Of a stretch of 64,000 bases of DNA, positions 53,776 to 64,000 are shown one piece after another. Both the position numbers and the translations under genes were made by a program. The DNA lies in the NCBI GenBank assembly GCA_964035545.1, contig OZ037765.1:1521001-1585000 (forward strand), in the 5' to 3' direction. The notes below the pieces were generated by a model. That model was given only the letters and a program-made list of their open reading frames with translations, did no database searches and was not told where the DNA came from. Numbering within the stretch: position 1 is the first letter of the stretch; every line of letters begins with the position of its first letter. Source of the stretch: Bugula neritina. Its lineage: Eukaryota > Bryozoa > Gymnolaemata > Cheilostomatida > Bugulidae.

Positions 53776-54182
53776 TAGAAGCACTTAAGTTCTGAAACAC
53801 ACCCGCATGTAAAACAAGTAGACAATGACTAGAAATAGCTCATTGAAAAGTTTGAATATAGAGGGATGAGTTAAGAGTCTACAATGCTCAAGTACATATT
53901 TCTCAGTCAGTCACGTACAGGCTGGCATTTTATAGAGCCAGCAGTTTTATCGCGTGAAAAACATTTTACTTGAACATGGAAACCATTCAGCAGAGAATGC
54001 CATGAGCGTGTACAGCATGTCTGTCTGCGCGTCTGCTTCCATATAGGAAGACTGCAGAATGCAGTGAGCAAAAAACTACTGGTTAGAAATACATGAGTCA
54101 TTTTGACTAAAATTAGACATGCTTTGCATATTTGTATGAAGCTATTTGATTGGTCAACTATTAGCCATATAAATGGAGACAA

Positions 54183-57100
54183 TCAGACCAGCAGGTCATT
54201 ACCTTTCGCCTTTGGTGCATTTCCCGTATTGCCATAGAAATCGCACGTCCCGGGATCTCCTCGTCTCAGCTTCCTGTTAAGATTTAAACATAGAAAATCA
54301 AAATGAAGTAAAAGTAACTTAAAAACTATAAACGAATCATTGAAAACACCAAACTGAATAATCAGGTACACAAACAGTCACCGGTACACATTTAACATAA
54401 ACTGTCATGACAAAAACACTAGTTAAGTGAACACATCACACTAGAAATGCACATGTAATGATGAACAAAGCTTAGCTCCAACCTAATCATACACTCCTAA
54501 TGAGATATGATATCATCTATCAATCAATAAATCAATATGATGAGGAATGACTTCCTCAACGTGTAGCAATAAATTCATCAATAAAACTCATGAGATAACG
54601 CATGAAGATCTCAATGGACAGAAAAACCCTGAACCAGCAAACAAGAAACCAGAAGCTGTAATGCATCACTAAGAAGCAGCCAATAAAGAATGCCGTCTGC
54701 GTGACGTAATCCAAGGGTTATGCGTGGAACCTGTAAATGCTGGGCCACTTTAGAATTCGATCGGTCGACTAGAGAAGTCTTGAGTCAGCCAGTAATCCTG
54801 GATGCGATGTAAATAGATGTGCCCTCAGATGTTCAAGTAGATGCATTGGCAGCAATGCTTTGATGTGCAGTGCAGTTGGGGGGTACAAAGGTCACATGAA
54901 TTGAATATTTCTCACAAATTCCACCAAGTTCACCTATTTGCTTTGTCTAGACAGAGTTCAACTCTGGTTCAAACAACGAGTCCAACATTTAGTCATAACC
55001 AAATCTTGCAAGTGAAGGAGGAAAGAGTTTCCTGTGTGCGCAAGTTTTACAGTGATGCAATGCACCTCCACACAGCATCAAGCTCTTACATCATCTATGT
55101 GATCTGAAGTGAAGAGTGGCTTAAATTATCTCCGACTTTGAACTGTACACCATGTGAAGGGTGCTCAGAGTTACCTCAAGTTCTGTTGAAAGAGTTGCAC
55201 CGTCATTTTGAGTCATTGTAATCATATGATGACATAGAATATACTAGAGAATATACTGCGGAATATACTAGAGAATATACTAGAGCGCAATGCATACCCT
55301 CCAAGAGATGGCTCCTTAAAGTTGATACTTGCAGCAGCTCTACGGGATTTCCTCACAGGAACGTTGCTAAAATAGAAACACATCACAATTAATAAATAAC
55401 ATAATAAAAACATAATACAATACATACTGTATTGAAATTAAAGAGCAAGAATACCACGTAAAATTGTTATTCATCCAGAAACATGACTAGCATGCCCACA
55501 TCTGTCAGATAGCTGTGAGAGTTACTGAGAAGCAAGAACATGCCAAGTTCTGCTTACAAAGCATTGAGTGAAAACGTGCACTTGGCAAGTTCCAGTTGAA
55601 TCAGCACGGAGTAGTAGAAACAAAATAATACAGAAAAAAGGATGTGAAAGTGTTTTTTTAATTTGAGCTGATCAAATAGATTTACTGTAAAAGCTTTTAC
55701 CGAAGTAAAAGGCAACTAAGTATCTCAGAGTGCATGGGCAGTATGCCACTTAGGAGCAGGAGTGAAGAATTTGAGATAGCCTAAGTTCTTTAACTTCTTT
55801 ATTGAAATTCTTGCGAGAGCATAACTTCTTATGCTACATTTCTAATCTAGAACACAGGCTTTTCTCAATTCTCTATCACTGCACCTACTTCTAATATGCT
55901 GCCTATTTCAGAGCACACAAAGTAGTATGCTGCAGAACTTGCTAAAGTCAGCTCTAAGGGGTAGTGGCAGCTAGCACTAAACACTGCACTCATATCAAAA
56001 GACATGGTCTGATTGTATTACACCAGTTCTAGTGGTAAACCAGCCCAGTATAGGAAGATAAGGTCTCTTAGGGCGGTGGTGATGGTGGTAACACCACAGG
56101 CATGTACTAGAAACCCTTAGACCTGGCTCTGGTTCGTCAATAAATTATATAACTTGTGATAAGTGGGTGTGTTTATACAGAAGACACAGATAAGCTGGTG
56201 TCAGTTACAATAACATCTTGTCAAGAAATATACTTCATTATTCACCCAAAACTGTTAACTTTATGGATGTTCAGACTTAACAGATGAAGTGAATGTTTAG
56301 TCAAGACTAAGAGTAATATACACTTAATGGGACGATCCAGAGATACCCCAACCTATATGAAGAGTTTACTAAGGCTGTTATTCAATGCTAACAACTGGAG
56401 TCAATATATAAAAATATCAAATTTCTAGATATCCGAAATTAGATTAAAAACATCCGACTAAAACCAAAACAAAATGGCTGTTAGGGTTTAAAGTCCTACG
56501 CAATCACTTCCACAGTAGCTATTAATGCATGCACTAGCATTTCCAGTGAAAAAGGAAGAAAGATAATATTGGAATAGAGGTGGATTATTCAGCTACTTAA
56601 CCCAAGTTCTAGTTTCTATACAAAACTAAGGGCGAACTAGTACTCAAGTATTTAAACTATTTGAAGTTCAATTGAAAAGATAACATCAGATTCCTTGTTT
56701 TATTCAGTGATAGCCAGGAAATGATGTCACAGCCCGAACTTTCTCTTCGATCTTTCAGTGAAGAAATTAGATTTAAAGTTATAGAGGCAAAATGTGACAG
56801 AAATTAGTTAAATTACTGCCAGTCAGAACAGTATTTAATATAATGCTTGCACTGCTTCAACAGCAACTGATATGATCCACTGGAGACCAAACCTATAGAG
56901 AATAGACCTAAATAGATCCAATAAATAGAATACAACTGGCTTGACATCTACAGTCACACTAGCTTGACATCTACAGCATTGTCATAGTTCAGTAGATATC
57001 ACAACCAGCAGAAATGACTAACACCACTGAGTACTTTAATATCTGGCAGCAGCAAACCAAAAGCATTTAGTGAATCCAGTTTGAGTAGCCGTAGTTCAGT

Positions 57101-60100
57101 CAATTCTGTGTCTCATCAAGAGTGGGGCTTGTTTGAACAGGGTACAGCCCCCTCTCTAATTCTCAACAGAGACAATAAAACTTAATCTAAATTTCTTGGA
57201 TTTGCGCAATTAATAAAATGCAGCCCCACAGCAAATACGTATGTATTTTTATTTTATGAGTGCAAGATTTTAGTATGAACTTTGATCACAGGGTAACATG
57301 AATGTGTGTTTAGCATAAGGACTTGTTTCAATAGCCCAGGGGTTTGGCATAATTATTCTATAGCACCGAATCACAGTGCATTTACATACATAATGTAACA
57401 TTGCAGTGCACTTAACTCCAGTCTATATTCATCTTATTCTAAACATAACAACATCGTGTTTGAAATTCCCTTTGAATAAAGCTGGTAGTGGTTTTAAATT
57501 ATCAATTGCCAGCATCTATTAGTTGACTTTCACTTGTAAATAACTTTTGATTATAACATCAACTGCATATAATTATAAGTTCTTGCTTTGTTTCAGCACT
57601 TCCTTGCTTACAGCTCAAAAAAGAAAGAAAAATACAAATTAATTCAGCAACTTTATTACAGAGCTTTGTCTTGTAGGTTTACACTTATTATTGGAAAGAG
57701 TAACAATGAAATATTATTTCTGAAGTTTCCAGAATAAATCCAAACGCTCCAAGCAAATTGGCAGCTTATCAACACTTCAAGTCATCATAAATACTCAACA
57801 TTTTTGGCAAATACCCGAGTGAAAAGCGTGAACATTTGGAACGGGAGAGAAGCTTGTGATTCATCAACATATTTATCTCAAAAATGTAAATATTATTTTC
57901 AATCTAATCTGAAAGAGTGAGTGGTTACATTTTATAGATTCCATTTAGAGTTGGTAGGTTTTATATTGATTATTTATTGTGTGAATTACTGTATAGCCTA
58001 TATTTAAATGCCTTAACATTGCACATGATTTGAAACTCAAACTGAAGGTTAATGAATCTGCACTGACTGTGCATTATTATCACATAAGAGAAGTGTTACT
58101 AGGCTAAGATAATACTATTATATGCTTGCAGACATCTCTTGGTACGTTGGGACTACAACTTCTAATTATGATTTTAACAAAATCTGAAATAATAATTCAC
58201 TTTTTACGGAAATGAAACTGGTATTTTTTGGGTTCTCATTGCAACACACTTTTTCAACTCAATTTCCCACAAACCACTACATGGAAGAAACCTGCCAGAA
58301 TTTAAATGGGGTCAGCTGCAGGGTCAACATTTTAAAATTTAAGATGACCTTAAGATAACCTTTGTTAGATAGCTGCTAGCTAGCAGTCTACATAAAGTAG
58401 ACACAGTCATAACAGGCGTAGACTGTTTCCAGGGACCTCACATGATGTGCTAGTGCTGTTGTACCAGGCAGATGACTAATTATCACCAGTTCTTATGAAG
58501 TGGCCTTGTAAACGCATCAACATTAACAGCGCATCAACATTAACAGCGCACTGTATAGATTATCTAGAATAATGTATACATGTCACTGGAATGATGGCCT
58601 GATTGGCAGCTCACAGCAGTACAAACCACTCTGTCTATACTCGGCCAGCGGCAGCAAAATCATCTCCTGCGTTCATATATACTGCTGGGCCAATAGTCTA
58701 ACAGGTCTCACGCCAAATATTAACTTCTTAAAAACCACGGAAAGTGTCAAAAGCCAACAATTAAAGGAGAATTTCGTTCCATAGATTCAGAAGTGACCAG
58801 AAAACTCTGCGTTTATTAAATGTAATACACATCTTATTGTTGGTTCTTTCCAGCTCCCTCAAAACTATGAATTCTGTAACCACAAACCAGCACATAATAC
58901 GAGCCCCCTACCCTCCCCCCACCCCAGCATATTATATAAATATAACTCTGCTATAAACGCTTCAGCTAAATCACGTATCAAGAGAGGTAACTCCTTGCAA
59001 ACTGATCCACACAGAGATGTATAAACAGTAAGACTAGTTGGATGACTAAGTCAGTTAAATGAATATTTCATGAGAAATGAATCACTCACTGCATCTCATT
59101 GGCCTCAGGTCTAGTATCCCTACATTTAGTATCTTCAGTGTTGTGTGGTGTGGGAGAGCCCACTTTCCCTTCTGTAATACACAAACTATATTAGTATTAT
59201 ACTACAGAGCTGTTATGTTGTGCTCATTGTAAACACATAATTATATCTAGGAATCATAACTTGTATGAGTCAACATAGCTTACTCTGCTCTCTACTTGTA
59301 ATTGCTAAGCAACACTTGGAGTAGTGATAGAGCAAAATTCAAAAGCATCCCAATTCCTGTTTTAACGAAACTATGACAGCATTTACTAGAAAGCTAAATA
59401 TCTTTTTGTAGCAAACTAAGAACTAGGGCTATTAGACACATAGTACGGGACATGAAGGAACCCACCCTTACTACTGGAAGCCCGCAGTTTCAACTTTGTA
59501 GCAGACTCAGAGGTCAGAGTCCTATCGGCAGCGCTGTCAACTAGAGACGTGTCTGGAGAGGACAAGATGATCGTCTTTCTCTTTCGACGTCTCTTATTCA
59601 CCTGCACCAGGGAAACATCGGCAACTGAGTCTTTCCTGTCCTTGACAATAACACGTGACGTTGTGTCGGCATCTGTAACATTTCCGGGGTCTGGATCCAC
59701 CCCTGCTAGCTTTTCAGAGTCTGGATCCGCTCCTGCAGCTCTCATAAGGTCTGAATCTACCCTTGTCACTGGTGGGGAGTCTGCATCCACCCCTGGTTTG
59801 TCTGCAATGCCCGTATTTACACAACCCCTCTTTTCAGGAGTTACTCGCTTTTTCTGCAGGAAAATTTCTTCATCAGAGTTATCTTCAACATAGCATACAA
59901 CTTTCTTCCTTCTACTTCGTCTTTCCTCTGTCCCCCTAGTTTCTCTCCTCTCTGTCTCCACCCCCTGTTCAGTCAGCTTCCCTTTGCGAGGTTTCCTCCA
60001 CCTCTGCTTAGAGCTGCTCTCGCTGTCAACTGGGTCAGCATTAACTGACCTGGCAGCATCACCTGACCTGACAGCATTACCTGACCTGGCAGCATTACCT

Positions 60101-63100
60101 GACCTGGCAGCTTTTGATTTTAACGACTTCTTATTCTCAGGTCTCTTTGCCGCGGACTCAGCTTCCACCTCGACTTTGAGAGTCTTCTGCTTCTCGTTGA
60201 ACTCCTTGAGGGAGACAACTCTGTCCACTATAGTGTCCGAGAGGGACAGGTCAAATACGTCCCGCAGTTTAGACGGTTTCTCTGGAGGCTGTGGCTACAA
60301 GGAAACCAGGCTAAGCATGAGAAAACCTTTCTTTTTAAACTTTGCACAAAGCAAGACAAGAAAAATCAAAGAGTTTATAACTTAGTCTGCGAAGATACAG
60401 AAATCCCCTTCAAAATGTCATTAAACTAGCAATTAATTAAGACACATCTGTAAGATATCGTGTACTAGCAAAGGGCTGGAAGTTTTTCTCATCATTATTT
60501 AGAGTGAATGGCCTATTACCATAAAAATAGGCTAATCAACTAGCCACACCAATCAGTGTCTAGCCACTACCAGATAAAGGCATGGCTTTACCAGATGGAC
60601 TCCTGAGAATAAAGCTGTCCACCTAGAGTGAGTGCGTTACACCTTCCACTCACACTACACACTACACAGGGCAAAGGGGGGACTTAGAGTTCACGGCAAA
60701 ACATCCACATTCTTCAACCAACCAGAGCCTTGATTAGGAAAGTTAAATTAAAAAACACAGCTTCATGGTTTCCTAGAACTCTTTCACAGTGGTCCTGGCA
60801 GACATTCTATTCCAGTCTCACAACAAAGATATCAGAGAAAAATTTCATCAAATATTAGAAATTTCCTTATCTATCAAATAAATTATAAATAGAAATCAAT
60901 TCATTGACATCTAGACCTCACAAACACCTCTACCTGCTGATTTTTCTTTCTGCGTTTCGTTCTCACCGGTCCTCCGTCCCGGCTTCCCACCGTGACCTTC
61001 ATTTGACCTCCCTTACACTGAATCTCCATCTGCCGAACTGGGGGAGCAACTTCTGATGGCGCAGGTAATGGTGCAGCGGGTTTACAAGGAGATTTCTCCA
61101 CCTGCGCATTTTCCTCTTCCACCTGACTGTCACATGCCACAGGTGACCTGCCGAGTAGCTCAGGTGGACTATCGGCAGGTGCTTCAGGTGCTTCTTCCTT
61201 CTCCTTGACAACATAAACAGGTGAAACATCTTATAGAATATTATGTCATAGATCCAGCTGGACGTTAACCTATAGTTTAATACTTCAATGTTCCCTTATG
61301 TCAAATATATATCTTTGAAAACATATGCCCAATAAGCAATTCGTGTGAATGACTTTTCAAATTTGTACAAAAATAAACTTATATCAGCAAGTTTGAGATA
61401 TGAGAAGGTGAAGGAGTTGAACTAGTTATAGAAGGCAGTCACCACATTATTGTAGTAACAGCTGGAGATGTTACATAACTCTGATATACATCAAATCTGC
61501 TCAAACATATAACATATTACTACAAGAGATAATGTAATTCCATGGTCTGTTACTGCAAACATTTTGATAAAAACACTACAAAGAGAAGCTAACAAACTAC
61601 AAACCCAGAAACAATGATAAAGAAAACAGAAACTATTATAATTACGTAAGACATTACTCATAACACCAGCAGAATTTAGACTGATGGTTTCCAAGCTGCT
61701 AAAAGGAACTGCTAAGGCCGGTACAGACTAAGCACCAGTTCAAGTTATCCTCTCAACACACACAGAGAAACCATAACCATGTGAATATACATGGCGGAAA
61801 TTCCGCATTCTTGTTGTATGAGATTTTCATGTCTGATTTGATAGCAGACGTCAAACAATGAGTGGATGATTGATCCCGAAGACAACTGAATGTAGATATT
61901 TCATGACGTTGCTTTACAAGTTACGACAAGTTTATCAACAAGGGAGGGTGACGAGTGATAGCTGGGTTCAGAGTGCGAGTGACTTCGATGATCACATGAT
62001 GAAACTCAGCTCGAGATGCTATTATATTTACAGGAAAGAAGAGGGGTGTCGTGTGAAGAGCCCAACAACATGTGAAGGAGCTGATACTAAAGCTAGGAGG
62101 ACAAAAGTCAAATCATGGCTTTCAACTACAAGTTTTATAGATATCGGATGAATATTAGGAAATATTCTAAAGAGTTAGATTATTCTTTGTTGTAGCCACA
62201 GCTAGTAACGTAGAATAGCTGAGGAATCTCGAAGTTCCAACACGATGGAGGGAACTTTCACGGGCGAAACACATCAGGAGAAAAGTAGCTCAGGACTCCT
62301 TTATTCAACCAACCAAGTCTAGTAACACAGCGTCAGTATAGATCGAAACAACTGCATGATTATTTTGTGTTTAAATTTCTGTTTAATGAAACTGAACTAC
62401 TAGTGGCTTCTACATAATGTAGACAACTCCTAAATGTATAGTTATTTGTCACGTCATGTGATTGAAATGGGAAATCTTTGCTAAAATTTTAGGTTTTGCT
62501 TGCTACACGATTGGAGTTTCCCCACTGAACAGGGAAAACTTTTTACAAACCCAGGAGTTATGAAAAGACAACTCCATAATCTTAATATATTTCTATTCAC
62601 AGAAAGTTCTCTATACAAAGGGCAGAGTTGGTACTAAAACGAGCTAGAAGTTAAAATTTATAAGGAGTTGCAAAACTAGATAAAATACAAGCAGGTAAAT
62701 CAACATGAATACATATATAGTTTATGAGTAGAAAACCACAACACTATTGTACCTGCGCTTGATTGGGCACAGTCTCTGTTTCATCATCACTAGAATCGTC
62801 AGCCTGAAAATAGAAGTGATATTGTGGAAAGACAACTTCTAGAATCATTGAAATTATCTGTAGACACAAACTAGTGCATTATACGATCCCACATTATACA
62901 GTATATTATATGATCCCACATTATACAGTATATTATACGATCCCACATTATACAGTATATTATACGATCCCACATTATACAGTATACATGTATATATGCT
63001 GGAAAGCCCTTTAGATAGCACTATTCAATACTGTAATAAGACAACTCTCAGAAACAAGCTGAGACAGGAGCAGACGACTGATAAAACTTTGCATGGCTAT

Positions 63101-63947
63101 AATAAATTCCAGAAAACATTAAAGTCTCACCAGTAATATGGATCCATTCTCGTTGGCGATACTATCAGCCGTGTGGTCCTTCACACAGTATGTTTGACGT
63201 CTCGCCTTTAAATACAATACAATACAGTACAATACACACATGCTATGTAGTACTTCCTACACTACACTATATTATACTACAGCAATGTGCTAAAGTAGTG
63301 CTGGTGTTCCAACACATTGCCAGTAACAGCCTGCAACTATCACACAACAACCTGAACTACACTAAATACTATACAGAAGGATATCCAAATGTTGATAAAT
63401 GAACACATCAAGTCTATCCTCTCTCGTAGTTAGCAAAAAGATAGTCAACCTCTAGCAGTGCCCGCAGGTAAAATATAGACAACATCTAGCAGCGCCCCAC
63501 AGGTAAAATATAGAGACATCTTGGGGCCTGATCTTCTCAGAATAGTTAGAACTACTGCATAAAATCGGCTGAGAAATACTTTGACTACAATGTGCGGCCT
63601 GGTGTAAGGAAGACAAGAATGAAAGAGAAAAACCTCATTAGATTCTGAGCGCTGGCTGTTACACGGCAGAGTTGAGACCAGTTACTAAGTTCACATATCA
63701 GATGTTATCCACAGAAAATCTGCTGATCAGACTGATGGAGAGATGACAACTCACCTGTTTGCTGGAGAATATTTTAGGGGGAGACAACTGAACAAAGAAC
63801 TTCTCCGCCACGCCTTTCAGCAGCTTCTCAGTCTCATCCCCCTGACCAGAGTTTAGTCTTATAATTTGAGTTTGACGTCGCGAGCGGCTGACTGCAGTAG
63901 CCTCTTTCCTAGCCAGTTCCTTCGCCTGTTCCAGCTTGGCGAGAGAA
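54183..63947 (-). CDS. SGO1: Shugoshin, C-terminal eight exons (5' end beyond window)
   Basis: Minus-strand exons in transcript order: 63755-63947, 63131-63205, 62753-62803, 60934-61203, 59472-60294, 59090-59171, 55298-55366, 54183-54273. All phases agree, giving about 550 residues to a TGA. The last two exons join to RKSRRAAASINFKEPSLGG then KLRRGDPGTCDF, which is the diagnostic basic SGO C-terminal motif (R-x-S-x-R...Y/F-x-E-P-S-L...K-L/M-R-R). In other animals it directs shugoshin to centromeric nucleosomes carrying phosphorylated H2A. Shugoshin protects centromeric cohesin by recruiting PP2A; the PP2A-binding N-terminal coiled coil must lie right of 64000. The middle is acidic/basic and low complexity, as in the family. 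CDK-like sites include KSPCK and VTPEK. RRQT occurs at the end of one segment and the start of another (SRRQTQIIR, ARRQTYCVK), resembling Aurora sites. If the 59471 donor is not used, translation ends 17 codons later. SGO1 versus SGO2 is not resolvable. Confidence 0.85.
55240..55285. repeat. 14-bp tandem repeat, about 3-4 units
   Basis: GAATATACTAGA-type units in the shugoshin intron just downstream of the 55298-55366 exon. Confidence 0.75.
60043..60111 (-). repeat. 18-bp coding minisatellite in shugoshin
   Basis: About four units encode the hexapeptides ARSGNA, ARSGNA, VRSGDA and ARSVNA within the largest shugoshin exon. The unit is a multiple of three, so length changes stay in frame. Confidence 0.9.
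62877..62990. repeat. 26-28 bp tandem repeat, 4 copies
   Basis: Four copies of GATCCCACATTATACAGTAT followed by ATTATAC-like sequence, in the shugoshin intron between 62803 and 63131. Confidence 0.92.
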
Positions 63948-64000
63948 CTGCAACATAACCCGATATGATTAGTAGAATGAGACTAAACTTATATGTTGGA

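Larger units (their letters stand above)
52256..54182. other. Tail-to-tail region between GPCR 2 and shugoshin
   Basis: The two genes converge here, so part of this is probably shugoshin 3' UTR. It contains one long minus-strand ORF (53070-53498, listed separately) and a short tandem repeat at 53671-53775. Confidence 0.45.

Noticed and set aside
54841-55107. 88-codon plus-strand ORF in the shugoshin intron
   Set aside because: Low complexity, no family resemblance, and no promoter or splice context.
61870-62151. 93-codon plus-strand ORF inside a shugoshin intron
   Set aside because: No recognisable domain, antisense to a supported gene, and no conserved pattern seen.

Overview
The window is invertebrate metazoan nuclear DNA. 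It has AT-rich introns with GT-AG junctions, multi-exon genes on both strands, micro- and minisatellites, and tRNA-derived SINEs. Two features point to a lophotrochozoan, most likely a mollusc, with moderate confidence: a SINE with a V-domain-like tail, and many copies of a dispersed AGACAACT / GAGATAACT word. No bacterial, organellar or viral genes were seen.

Layout from left to right. (1) 2-382 (+): the 3' end of a Thr/Pro-rich mucin-like surface protein with a possible GPI signal. (2) 2020-6925 and 8304-13887 (+): two complete tandem arylsulfatase-B-like genes of ten exons each, with identical intron phases and patches of near identity that suggest gene conversion. (3) 15907-21768 (+): a complete six-exon CFAP96 (C4orf47) gene, convergent with (4) an ELOVL6-like fatty acid elongase at 22952-23791 (-) whose coding region is one exon. 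(5) 24.2-27.1 kb: a large CTA/TAG repeat field enclosing a broken THAP / P-element-like gene (26051-27986, +). (6) 29613-39053 (+): a 19-exon gene for an 894-residue protein that joins a kinesin-motor fold with eroded nucleotide-binding motifs to the coiled coil of CCDC78. (7) 43514-44596 and 51025-52137 (+): two related rhodopsin-type GPCRs, each with its coding region in one exon, both lacking the usual acidic residue in TM2 and the Asn of NPxxY. (8) 54183-63947 (-): eight exons of shugoshin, including the diagnostic C-terminal basic SGO motif; its N-terminal coiled coil lies beyond the right edge.

The genes do not form a pathway. CFAP96 and CCDC78 are cilium or centriole proteins and shugoshin is a centromere protein, but they are separated by unrelated genes. 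All multi-exon models were built by hand from splice sites. Every junction used is phase-consistent, so each model translates without a stop.

The most notable observations are the pseudo-kinesin-CCDC78 fusion, a 31-bp minisatellite in which every unit carries a copy of an exon end plus its splice donor, a 36-bp minisatellite that repeats the last codons and stop of a GPCR, the GPCR pair without its sodium-site and NPxxY residues, and the truncated THAP transposase-like gene inside the CTA repeats.
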